64,000 nt of DNA, from assembly GCF_009380215.1 (NCBI RefSeq), contig NZ_WHUG01000011.1:1-64000 (forward strand), read 5' to 3'. The DNA is from Rugamonas aquatica. GTDB taxonomy: Bacteria > Pseudomonadota > Gammaproteobacteria > Burkholderiales > Burkholderiaceae_D. The translations under genes were made by a program, and so were the position numbers. Of the stretch, positions 15,293 through 22,723 are shown piece by piece. A model generated the notes under the pieces. The model saw only the letters and a program-made list of their open reading frames with translations. It was not told where the DNA came from and did no database searches. How positions within the stretch are numbered: the first letter of the stretch is position 1; each line of letters starts with the position of its first letter.

Positions 15293-15677
15293 TTCCAGTG
15301 TATGGATAAGTCACTTTCGCCCTGGTCCACGAACCCACAAAATTGCGCTATTGAACGATAGCTTGCAACGCGAACTCGTACTCATAGGCGATCTCGTCAT
15401 GATCGAGGTGTTGCAAGGGTTTCGCTACGATAAAGATTTCGAACACGCAAAAAAACTACTTTCCTCTTTAAAGATGGCTCGTCTCGGTGGAAAGAAAATA
15501 GCTATTCAAGCCTCTAAAAATTACCGGGCTCTGCGACAGTTAGGGATCACTCCGCGTAAAACCATAGACACCATCATAGCAACATGGTGCATAGAAAACG
15601 GCAGTCACTTACTGCACGACGATCGAGACTTCACGCCATTTTCCCAACACCTTGGCTTACAGGTCTTAGACGCATGA
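15279..15677 (+). CDS. vapC: VapC-type PIN-domain toxin
   Basis: A 132-residue PIN-domain ribonuclease. The acidic metal-binding residues are in place: Asp5 in ILVDSSVW, Glu in DLVMIEVLQGF (about residue 43), Asp in RKTIDTIIATWC (about 97), and Asp in LLHDDRDF (about 115-118). Proteins of this family cleave tRNA or rRNA; the target here is unknown. It overlaps the antitoxin gene by 14 bases, as usual for coupled type II modules. Low GC and a free-standing position between DUF883 and MmcQ genes fit a mobile module. Confidence 0.9.
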   Translation: MILVDSSVWISHFRPGPRTHKIALLNDSLQRELVLIGDLVMIEVLQGFRYDKDFEHAKKLLSSLKMARLGGKKIAIQASKNYRALRQLGITPRKTIDTIIATWCIENGSHLLHDDRDFTPFSQHLGLQVLDA

Positions 15678-15683
15678 TGTGAC

Positions 15684-16067
15684 TTATCTCAGACTTAGTT
15701 TGGCGGCCAATACATCAGGCTCCCGCGCTGTCATCCCGACGCCATGCAACTTGAGCAGCGACTTCGGCGCCGCCAGCAGCCAGGCTTGCGCCAGCCGTAG
15801 CGTCGCGCCTTCGCGGTGCGCTTGCGGCAGGCGCATCAGTACCCACGGATGGTCGCGGTAGTGGTCGGTGATGTAGTAGGTCTCCGGCTCCACCATCAGC
15901 AGACGCTCGCGCTCCTCCCAGGTGGTGCGTATCGCCACCGACTCGCCATCCTCCTTCAGCCGCGCCATCAGCTTGCCTTTGACCTTCAACGCCGGCGTGC
16001 CGTACGAGGTCGACTCTTCCACTTCGGGTAGCGCCAGGCCCAGCGCTTTGAAAGCTGCGTAATCCAT
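15684..16067 (-). CDS. MmcQ/YjbR family protein
   Basis: A 127-residue protein of the MmcQ/YjbR group, small DNA-binding-like fold proteins of poorly defined function. Typical features are the Leu-Pro-Glu-Val-Glu-Glu-Ser-Thr-Ser-Tyr-Gly start region, the ETYYITDHYRDHPWVLMRL segment, and a C-terminal AQAWLLAAPKSLLKLHG helix. The start at 16067 is one base after the HiPIP stop, so both genes form a unit. The open frame upstream of 16067 is only a shadow of the HiPIP gene. Confidence 0.85.
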   Translation of the reverse strand: MDYAAFKALGLALPEVEESTSYGTPALKVKGKLMARLKEDGESVAIRTTWEERERLLMVEPETYYITDHYRDHPWVLMRLPQAHREGATLRLAQAWLLAAPKSLLKLHGVGMTAREPDVLAAKLSLR

Positions 16068-16068
16068 G

Positions 16069-16368
16069 TCAGCCGAACGAGCTACACCAGCCGCCGGCCG
16101 CCACCAGCTTGCCGGGGAAGATGGCACAGCCGCCCATGTCGTTAGCGCCGTCCTCATAGATCTGGCACTTGCTGCAGCGGTCGCCGGCCTTGAAGTCGGG
16201 GAATTTGTGCGCGTCCACCTTGGCGGCGTCAATCACATAGTTGAACTCCTTGGCCAGCGCCTCGTCTTCCTTCAGCGCCACGCGGTCCTCGGCCCAGGCC
16301 ATGCAGCCCAGCGTAGCAGCGGCCAGGCCGGCGCAGCCGTTCAAAATAAAAATGCGGCGATTCGTCAT
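16069..16368 (-). CDS. High-potential iron-sulfur protein (HiPIP)
   Basis: A 99-residue exported electron carrier with one [4Fe-4S] cluster. The four cluster cysteines are visible at residues 65 and 68 (CSKC), 81 (GGCAIFPGKLV) and 95 (GGWC). The N-terminus has a twin-arginine-like start (TNRRIFILNG) followed by a hydrophobic stretch, which fits folding before export. HiPIPs shuttle electrons in the periplasm between the bc1 complex and terminal acceptors such as oxidases or cytochromes. AAGGAAG precedes the ATG. It is divergent from the beta-helix / diheme cytochrome pair 132 bases away, and the two may share a redox function. Confidence 0.92.
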   Translation of the reverse strand: MTNRRIFILNGCAGLAAATLGCMAWAEDRVALKEDEALAKEFNYVIDAAKVDAHKFPDFKAGDRCSKCQIYEDGANDMGGCAIFPGKLVAAGGWCSSFG

Positions 16369-16500
16369 TTTCTTCCTTTCCGTCGCGGCCGCGCCACATG
16401 GCGACGGCCCGATCATGATACGCCGTTGCGGCCGAAAACATACTGCTATACTCAATGTTGCCAAGCACTCTACATTTAATAAAATTAATGAGGGGACGTC

Positions 16501-17748
16501 ATGTACAAGGCCATATCCGCAGTTGTTCTTTGCTGTACGATCGCCGCCTGCGGCAAGTCCGAGGCGCCCGTCTCGGCCGAGCAGGCCAGCGCCGGCGCGG
16601 CGTTCCAGAAAAAACTGCAGGAGCAGCTGCTCGACGCCAAACCCGGCAGCGTGGTCGAGATCCCGGCCGGTACCTATCATCTCACTAGCGGCCTGACCCT
16701 GCGCGGCAACGGCGTCACGATACGCGGCGCCGGCATGGACAAGACCATCCTCTCGTTCAAAAACCAGGTCACTGGACCGGAAGGCATGCTGGTCTACGCC
16801 AGCAACTTCACCATCGAAGGCTTGACCATCGAAGACTCCAAGGGCGATGGCCTGAAGATCAACGACGGCGACAACATCACCATCCGCAAGGTCAAGGTGC
16901 AATGGACCGGCGGTTCCAAAGTCACCAACGGCGCCTACGGCATCTACCCGGTCAAGACGAAAAACGTGCTGATCGAGGACTGCGTGGCCATCGCCGCCTC
17001 CGACGCCGGCATCTATGTCGGCCAGTCCAACGGCGTGGTGGTGCGCCGCTCGCGCGCCGAGCAGAACGTGGCCGGCATCGAAATCGAGAACACCATCAAC
17101 GCCGACGTCTACGACAACGTCGCCACCAATAACACCGGCGGCATCCTGGTGTTCAACATGCCCAACCTGTCGCAGCCCGGCCATAGCACGCGCGTGTACA
17201 AGAACAAGGTCGAGAAGAACAACCTGGGCAACTTCGCCGCGCGCGGCACGGCGGTGGCCAGCGTGCCGGCCGGTTCCGGCATCGTCATCAACTCCAACTC
17301 CAAGGTCGAGATCTTCGACAACGACGTCACCGACAACCAGACCGCCAACGTCATCATCTCCAGCTACCACTCGACCGGCTACTACACCGAGAAAGGCGTG
17401 GCCGCCGGCTACGACCCGTATCCAAAGGCGATCTACGTCTACGGCAACCGCTTCAAGGGCGGCGGCGATTCGCCCGACGGCCTCGATCTGAAGGCGCTGA
17501 AGATCGCCATGTACGGCATCGGCGGCCACCTGCCCGACGTGCTGTGGGACGGCTACGTCGACAACAAGCTGCTGGTCAAGGGCGTGATGCCGGCCGAGCA
17601 GCGCATCTGCATCCAGGACGGCGTCGAAGTGCTGAACGCCGACGGTCCGAACAAGTACAAGAACCCCAGCAAGGACTCGGCGCCGTTCCGTTGCGAGCTG
17701 GCCAAGCTGCCGCCGGTGACGATCGCCCAACTCTCCGCGCAGTCATGA
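16501..17748 (+). CDS. Parallel beta-helix repeat lipoprotein (partner of diheme cytochrome)
   Basis: A 415-residue predicted lipoprotein (lipobox AACG, Cys17). After residue 45 it folds as a right-handed parallel beta-helix: repeated turns such as GLTLRGNGVTIRGAG, NFTIEGLTIEDSKGDG, DNITIRKVKV and GVVVRRSRAEQN. It matches the group of parallel beta-helix proteins (TIGR03805 type) that occur next to SO2930/HNE_0200-type diheme cytochromes, as here. No polysaccharide lyase activity can be claimed. GAGGGGAC precedes the ATG, and TATACT at 16447-16452 is a likely -10. The stop overlaps the next start (ATGA). Function of the pair is unknown. Confidence 0.82.
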   Translation: MYKAISAVVLCCTIAACGKSEAPVSAEQASAGAAFQKKLQEQLLDAKPGSVVEIPAGTYHLTSGLTLRGNGVTIRGAGMDKTILSFKNQVTGPEGMLVYASNFTIEGLTIEDSKGDGLKINDGDNITIRKVKVQWTGGSKVTNGAYGIYPVKTKNVLIEDCVAIAASDAGIYVGQSNGVVVRRSRAEQNVAGIEIENTINADVYDNVATNNTGGILVFNMPNLSQPGHSTRVYKNKVEKNNLGNFAARGTAVASVPAGSGIVINSNSKVEIFDNDVTDNQTANVIISSYHSTGYYTEKGVAAGYDPYPKAIYVYGNRFKGGGDSPDGLDLKALKIAMYGIGGHLPDVLWDGYVDNKLLVKGVMPAEQRICIQDGVEVLNADGPNKYKNPSKDSAPFRCELAKLPPVTIAQLSAQS

Positions 17749-18878
17749 TGGTGAGATTGTCCGCAATCGCGTGCGCGCTGATGCTGGCCGCGTGCACGCA
17801 TCAGCAGGAGCCGGTCAGCTTCATCACGGAAGGCAACCCGGCCAAGTTGAGCGACTGGCATTTGATGGCCGTCTCCGGCGGCCGCCTGAACCTGAACACC
17901 GGCGTGGTCCCCTACGATCTGAACACGCCGCTGTTCACCGACTACGCGCACAAGCTGCGCACCGTCTGGATGCCGAAGGGCCAGAGCGCCGTCTACAACG
18001 CCGACACCACCTTCGAGTTCCCGGTCGGGACCATCATCAGCAAGACCTTTTACTACCCCAAGGCCGACGGCCCCGCCAAGGCGGTGCTGGCGACCTACGA
18101 CACCAGCAAGACCGGCAGCGACAAGCTCGATCTGGCCAATGTTCGCCTGATCGAAACCCGCCTGCTGGTGCGCCGCGCCGACGGCTGGATCGCCCTGCCC
18201 TATGTGTGGAATGCCGAGCAGACCGAAGCCGTGCTGTCGCGTACAGGCGACCAGGTGCCGCTGGAAGTCGTGCATGAAGACCGCAGCCGCAAGCCGCTGA
18301 CCTATGTAGTGCCGAACGTGAACCAGTGCGCGTCCTGCCACGTGGCCGATGTGAAGTCGCGCCAGTTCCAGCCGATAGGTCCGAAGGCGCGGCATATGAA
18401 CCGCAGCTACAGCTACGATGGCGTGACCAGCAACCAGCTCGACTACCTGGCCCGCATCGGCTACCTGAGCGGCGTGCCGGCCAATGCCGCGACAGCCGCG
18501 CCGCACAACGCCAACTGGCTGGACAAGGGTCAGACGCTGAACGCACGCGCACGCGCCTACCTCGACATCAACTGCGCCCACTGCCACAACGACAAGGGCG
18601 CGGCCAACACCACGGCGCTGCATCTGAACATGGGGGCGCCGGCCGATCTGCATCTGGGGCTGTGCAAGCCGCCGGTGGCGGCGGGTGCGGGCACGGGCGG
18701 CCATAACTACGGCATCGCGCCGGGCCAGCCGGAGGACTCGATCATGGTCTACCGCTTAAGTTCCGACCAGACCGGCATCATGATGCCGGAACTGGGACGG
18801 GGCTCGGTGCACAAGGAAGGCGTGGAGCTGATACGCGCATGGATCGCCTCGATGAAGCAAGGCTGCGGCGGCGGCTAG
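17745..18878 (+). CDS. SO2930-family diheme c-type cytochrome lipoprotein
   Basis: A 377-residue predicted lipoprotein (LAAC, Cys17) with two heme c sites: CASCH at about residue 200 and CAHCH at about residue 285. Between them lie GPKARHMNRSY and the TLNARARAYLDINCAHCH segment typical of the HNE_0200/SO2930 group (TIGR03806 type). The C-terminal part ends with SIMVYRLSSDQTGIMMPELGR, where Met residues could be axial ligands. It is coupled to the beta-helix lipoprotein by a 4-base overlap. Both should face the periplasm or the cell surface. The electron donor and acceptor are unknown; the divergent HiPIP is a plausible partner. Confidence 0.85.
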   Translation: MMVRLSAIACALMLAACTHQQEPVSFITEGNPAKLSDWHLMAVSGGRLNLNTGVVPYDLNTPLFTDYAHKLRTVWMPKGQSAVYNADTTFEFPVGTIISKTFYYPKADGPAKAVLATYDTSKTGSDKLDLANVRLIETRLLVRRADGWIALPYVWNAEQTEAVLSRTGDQVPLEVVHEDRSRKPLTYVVPNVNQCASCHVADVKSRQFQPIGPKARHMNRSYSYDGVTSNQLDYLARIGYLSGVPANAATAAPHNANWLDKGQTLNARARAYLDINCAHCHNDKGAANTTALHLNMGAPADLHLGLCKPPVAAGAGTGGHNYGIAPGQPEDSIMVYRLSSDQTGIMMPELGRGSVHKEGVELIRAWIASMKQGCGGG

Positions 18879-18978
18879 TCGTTCCCGCGAAAGCGGGAAC
18901 CCATGCTGCGCCTGACAGGATGCGATGCATGGAGGGAATTCAGGCAATGCCTGGATTCCCGCGTGCGCGGGAATGACG
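18879..18978. repeat. Paired REP-like palindromes between convergent genes
   Basis: Two inverted REP-like units flank about 48 bases of unique sequence. Each unit is itself a hairpin: TTCCCGC-GAAA-GCGGGAA on the left, TTCCCGCG-T-GCGCGGGAA on the right. The outer ends read GTCGTTCCC and GGGAATGACG, so the whole is an imperfect large inverted repeat. It fills the space between the diheme cytochrome stop and the convergent esterase stop and could act as a bidirectional terminator. A second pair lies at 49285-49363. Confidence 0.85.
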
Positions 18979-18984
18979 TTGGCG

Positions 18985-19947
18985 TCAGGGTGCGCACTTG
19001 TCCTTGAAGAAGGCCCAGGTTTCATCGGCAAATTCCACATCGCCGTTCTGCTTGCCCAGCACCGCCTGCACCAGCCATGACAGGTTGTGCGCGATGCTCG
19101 GCTGTACGTGGCCGGCGTTCTCCATCTTCAGGAACTCGACCTGCGTGCCGTTCGGATCGCTGCCCCACACGTAGCGCACCAGCGCCGTCTTGTCGTCGGC
19201 ATCGCGATGCGGAACTTTCGTGATCGTCGGCGTGGACGGCAGCTGCGCCAGCTCGCGCCAGTACTTCACTGAATCCTCCGCACTCAGGCCCGAGCCACGC
19301 CCCGTCAGCAGGAAGTGGCCGACTTCGCCGCCCGCATACGGAGCGATCTTGTCCTCCGTTCCATGCGCCACCAGCACTGGCAAGGCGCGCTTGGGCGCCG
19401 CGCACAGATTCTTGGTCGGCATCAGCATGCTCGACACGGCCACCGCCGCCAGGCGCGGCCCCATTTCAATCGCCGCGCGATACACCATGCCGCCGCCATT
19501 GGAAGCGCCGGACAGATACACACGAGAAGGATCGGCATTGTGCTGCGCGACCGCCTGGTCGATCATCGCTGCGATGAAGCCGACATCGTCGGTCTTGGGA
19601 TTGGTGGGTGCATCGGCGCGGCAGTCGTTCCAGCCCTGCTTGTCGTCGCTACCTTTCGCGCCATCGGGCGCGATCACCAGCAAGCCTTCGCGGTCGGCCA
19701 CGGCCAGCCAGGCGGCGGCCGGATCGTCGATCTTGCCCTTGCCGAAAGTGAGATTGGCCGACGCCGCGTGGCCGTGCAACAGGATCACCAGCGGCAGCTT
19801 GCCAGCCACCGGCGTCGCCGGCTGCGCCAGCAGATAGTGGCGCGCGCCTTCCGGGCGCTGCACCGTCTCGTCAACGATGGTTGCGGCGCCCGCCTGTAAC
19901 GCGGTCATAGCTGCAATCAGTGGGAGGTAGCGTGTTACCGTCATCAT
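18985..19947 (-). CDS. Secreted PHB-depolymerase-like esterase (LpqC/DLH-type alpha/beta hydrolase)
   Basis: A 320-residue protein with an N-terminal signal peptide (ending about residue 21) and an alpha/beta-hydrolase domain of the polyhydroxybutyrate depolymerase / feruloyl esterase-like group. The oxyanion-hole region LLHGHAASA, the nucleophile elbow SGASNGGG, a late Asp in GTEDKIAPY, and His in NAGHVQPS are all present. The substrate could be short polyhydroxyalkanoate oligomers or a plant ester; sequence alone cannot say. AAGGG precedes the ATG. It is 13 bases after proC on the same strand and may be read from the yggS-proC message. Confidence 0.82.
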   Translation of the reverse strand: MMTVTRYLPLIAAMTALQAGAATIVDETVQRPEGARHYLLAQPATPVAGKLPLVILLHGHAASANLTFGKGKIDDPAAAWLAVADREGLLVIAPDGAKGSDDKQGWNDCRADAPTNPKTDDVGFIAAMIDQAVAQHNADPSRVYLSGASNGGGMVYRAAIEMGPRLAAVAVSSMLMPTKNLCAAPKRALPVLVAHGTEDKIAPYAGGEVGHFLLTGRGSGLSAEDSVKYWRELAQLPSTPTITKVPHRDADDKTALVRYVWGSDPNGTQVEFLKMENAGHVQPSIAHNLSWLVQAVLGKQNGDVEFADETWAFFKDKCAP

Positions 19948-19960
19948 GCAGCCCTTCGTT

Positions 19961-20785
19961 TTAGTTTGCGGAACCCAGCTCGTCGCCCATTTCCTTGCCG
20001 CGGTGCGCGGCAGCTTTCATTGCAGTGATGATAGCTGACTTGACACCGCTCTGCTCCATGCTGGTCAGCGCCGCGTAGGTGGTGCCGCCCTTGGACGTCA
20101 CACGTTCGCGCAGCAGCGATACCGGCTCGCTCGACTGCACCGCCAGCTGCGACGCACCGGCAAACGTCGCCAGCGCCAGCTGCCTGCCCTGCTCCGCGTT
20201 CAGGCCCATGTCCAGCGCGGCCTGTTGCATCGCCTCGATGAAGTAGAACACATACGCCGGGCCGCTGCCCGACACTGCCGTCACCGCATCGATTTGCGAC
20301 TCGTCGTCCAGCCACACGGTCGGGCCGACGGCGCGCAGGATATCGTCCGCAGCCTTCTTCTGCGCGGCGGACACGCCGGCCGTCGCCGCCATGCCGGTGA
20401 TGCCCATGCCGATCAGCGCCGGCGTGTTCGGCATGCAGCGCACGATGGCGCCGTAGCCGCCCAGCCAGCGCGACAAATCCGCGCCACGGATGCCGGCCGC
20501 GATCGACACGATCAGCGGCTGCTTCGCGGGATCGATCAACGGCAGCAGCTGGGCCGCCACTTCGCGCATGCTTTGCGGTTTGACCGCCAGCACGATCACG
20601 TCCGCCGACGACACGGCGGCATCGGCGCCGTTGGCCGTGGTCACGCCGAACTGCTGGTGCAATCGCGTCAGCGCATCCGCGTTGGGATCGGCCACGTGGA
20701 TATTGGCGCCGGCGGTGAGTTTGTTGGCCAGTCCCGCGATCAGGGCGGAGGCCATATTACCGCCGCCGATAAATGCTATCTTCAT
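19961..20785 (-). CDS. proC: Pyrroline-5-carboxylate reductase
   Basis: ProC reduces 1-pyrroline-5-carboxylate to proline with NAD(P)H, the last step of proline synthesis. The 274-residue protein starts with the Rossmann motif AFIGGGNMASALIAGL and has the C-terminal dimer signature VTSKGGTTYAALTSMEQSGV. The ATG at 20785 was chosen; a TTG two codons earlier overlaps the yggS stop. The yggS-proC order, divergent from pilT-pilU, is the same as in pseudomonads. Confidence 0.96.
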   Translation of the reverse strand: MKIAFIGGGNMASALIAGLANKLTAGANIHVADPNADALTRLHQQFGVTTANGADAAVSSADVIVLAVKPQSMREVAAQLLPLIDPAKQPLIVSIAAGIRGADLSRWLGGYGAIVRCMPNTPALIGMGITGMAATAGVSAAQKKAADDILRAVGPTVWLDDESQIDAVTAVSGSGPAYVFYFIEAMQQAALDMGLNAEQGRQLALATFAGASQLAVQSSEPVSLLRERVTSKGGTTYAALTSMEQSGVKSAIITAMKAAAHRGKEMGDELGSAN

Positions 20786-20787
20786 GT

Positions 20788-21492
20788 TCAAGCCTTGTTG
20801 TAGTTTCGTGAACCAAAAATGGCGCTGCCGACGCGCACGATGGTCGCGCCTTCGACAATGGCGGCGCGCATATCGGCCGACATGCCCATCGACAGCGTGT
20901 CCAGCGCCAGACCGTCGGCGCGCAGCTGTTCGTACAGCACACGCAGCTGGGCGAACGCCGCGCGCTGCTGTGCAAAGTCTTCGGCCGGCTCGGGGATCGC
21001 CATCAGGCCGCGTAAGGTCAGATTCGGCAGCGCCGCGACCTTGTGGGCCAGCGCTGCCAACTCATCCGGGGCCACGCCGCTCTTGCTGGCTTCCCCGCTG
21101 ATATTCACCTGCAGGCAGATCTGCAACGGCGCCATGCCTTCAGGGCGCTGCTCGGACAGGCGCTGCGCGATCTTCTCGCGCTCTACCGTGTGCACCCAGT
21201 CGAAGTGCTCGGCGATAGGCCGGGTCTTGTTGCTCTGGATCGGGCCGATGAAATGCCACTCCAGCGCCGGCGCCCCGGCCGCCTGCAGTGCCTTGATCTT
21301 GTCCACGCCCTCTTGCAGATAGTTTTCGCCGAAGGCACGCTGGCCGGCCTGCACCGCTTCCAGCACCGCCTCCGGCCCGAAGGTCTTGGACACGGCCAGC
21401 AACTGCACCGATTGCGGCGCACGGCCAACATCTTGGGCTGTGGCAACAATAGTCGAGGTGATTGCTTGCAAGTTCTGGGGGATCAGGGACAT
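20788..21492 (-). CDS. yggS: YggS/PLPBP-family pyridoxal phosphate homeostasis protein
   Basis: A 234-residue PLP-binding protein with the fold of alanine racemase's N-terminal domain but no known enzyme activity; it affects vitamin B6 and amino-acid pools. The PLP lysine is in LLAVSKTF, and the phosphate-binding C-terminal part in IVRVGSAIFGSRNY. The ATG at 21492 gives the family-like start MSLIPQNLQAI. An ATG six bases earlier and a GTG at 21534 are also possible. It is divergent from pilT, with 79 bases of shared promoter space. Confidence 0.94.
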   Translation of the reverse strand: MSLIPQNLQAITSTIVATAQDVGRAPQSVQLLAVSKTFGPEAVLEAVQAGQRAFGENYLQEGVDKIKALQAAGAPALEWHFIGPIQSNKTRPIAEHFDWVHTVEREKIAQRLSEQRPEGMAPLQICLQVNISGEASKSGVAPDELAALAHKVAALPNLTLRGLMAIPEPAEDFAQQRAAFAQLRVLYEQLRADGLALDTLSMGMSADMRAAIVEGATIVRVGSAIFGSRNYNKA

Positions 21493-21571
21493 AATCATCG
21501 AGTAAAAATCGTTAGAAACAACGGTTAGCGCCACAGCGGCACTTCACCAACGTCAGGCACAGGGATTATAA

Positions 21572-22615
21572 ATGGACATCTCCGAACTTCTCGCATTCTC
21601 CGTCAAGAACAAGGCTTCGGACCTGCACCTGTCGGCCGGGCTGCCGCCGATGATACGGGTGCACGGCGACGTGCGCCGCATCAACCTGCCGCCGCTGGAG
21701 CACAAGGACGTGCACGGCATGATCTATGACATCATGAACGACGGCCAGCGCAAGGCCTACGAAGAGATGCTGGAATGCGACTTCTCGTTCGCGATCCCGG
21801 GCTTGGCGCGTTTCCGCGTCAACGCCTTCAACCAGGACCGCGGCGCCTCGGCTGTGTTGCGGACGATCCCATCGAAGATCCTCAGCCTGGAGGATTTAAA
21901 CGCGCCCAAGATCTTCGCCGACTTCGCGCTCAAGCCGCGCGGGCTGGTGCTGGTGACGGGACCGACCGGCTCCGGCAAGTCGACCACGCTGGCGGCGATG
22001 GTCAACCACCTCAACGAAAACGAATACGGCCACATCCTGACGATCGAAGACCCGATCGAGTTCGTGCACGAATCGAAGAAGTGTCTGATCAACCAGCGCG
22101 AGGTGGGACCGCACACGCTGTCGTTCAACAACGCGCTGCGCTCGGCGCTGCGGGAAGATCCGGACTGCATCCTGGTCGGCGAGCTGCGCGACCTGGAAAC
22201 CATCCGCCTGGCCTTGTCGGCGGCGGAGACGGGCCACCTGGTGTTCGGCACCTTGCACACCTCGTCGGCGGCCAAGACCATCGACCGTATCGTCGACGTG
22301 TTCCCGGCCGATGAGAAGGAGATGGTGCGGGCGATGCTGTCCGAATCGCTGCAGGCGGTGATTTCGCAGACGCTGTTGAAGACCAAGGATGGCAACGGCC
22401 GCGTGGCCGCGCACGAGATCATGGTGGCGACGCCGGCGATCCGCAACCTGATCCGCGAAGCCAAGATCGCGCAGATGTACTCGGCGATCCAGACCGGCAG
22501 CAACGTCGGCATGCAGACGCTGGACCAGAACCTGACGGACCTGGTGCGCCGCAACGTCATCAGCGCCGCCGCCGCCCGCAACGCCGCCAAGACGCCCGAC
22601 AACTTCCCCGGCTAA
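21572..22615 (+). CDS. pilT: Type IV pilus retraction ATPase PilT
   Basis: The 347-residue hexameric ATPase drives pilus retraction and twitching motility, at the cytoplasmic base of the pilus. Visible are the N-terminal PAS-like domain, Walker A GPTGSGKST (about residue 130), Asp box ILTIEDPIEF, Walker B LVGELRDLET, and His box FGTLHTSSAAKT. The PilT hallmark AIRNLIRE stands at about residue 290, which separates it from PilU. It is divergent from yggS. A perfect 86-base hairpin element lies 5 bases after the stop, between it and pilU. Confidence 0.97.
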   Translation: MDISELLAFSVKNKASDLHLSAGLPPMIRVHGDVRRINLPPLEHKDVHGMIYDIMNDGQRKAYEEMLECDFSFAIPGLARFRVNAFNQDRGASAVLRTIPSKILSLEDLNAPKIFADFALKPRGLVLVTGPTGSGKSTTLAAMVNHLNENEYGHILTIEDPIEFVHESKKCLINQREVGPHTLSFNNALRSALREDPDCILVGELRDLETIRLALSAAETGHLVFGTLHTSSAAKTIDRIVDVFPADEKEMVRAMLSESLQAVISQTLLKTKDGNGRVAAHEIMVATPAIRNLIREAKIAQMYSAIQTGSNVGMQTLDQNLTDLVRRNVISAAAARNAAKTPDNFPG

Positions 22616-22620
22616 ACCCC

Positions 22621-22706
22621 GGGGGTCAAGTCTGACATTTGGACACGGCCTCTGCCGTATGCGCAGCTACGGCAGAGGCCGTGTCCAAATGTCAGACTTG
22701 ACCCCC
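22621..22706. repeat. Perfect long hairpin element, copy 1 (39-base arms)
   Basis: Two perfectly complementary 39-base arms (22621-22659 and 22668-22706) flank an 8-base loop. The ends read GGGGGTCAAG and CTTGACCCCC. The inner stem has GGCCTCTGCCGTA against TACGGCAGAGGCC. It sits exactly between the pilT stop and pilU's ribosome-binding site. A second copy at 51715-51808 shares the outer sequence but differs in the inner stem by compensating changes. The GGGGTCA-type ends recall the sequences flanking Y1 (REP-associated) transposases, so a non-autonomous mobile element is likely; this is inference. Confidence 0.9.
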
Positions 22707-22723
22707 AACGAAAAGGACATACC

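Noticed and set aside
16069..17730. A 553-codon minus-strand frame opposite the beta-helix gene.
   Set aside because: Only its last 99 codons (the HiPIP) are real; the rest is an antisense shadow of a GC-rich gene with Val/Asp/His-rich composition.
16501..17748. Pectate-lyase or alginate-epimerase function for the beta-helix protein.
   Set aside because: The fold is shared with those enzymes, but no catalytic Asp/Arg/Lys pattern could be recognised, and its pairing with a cytochrome points elsewhere.
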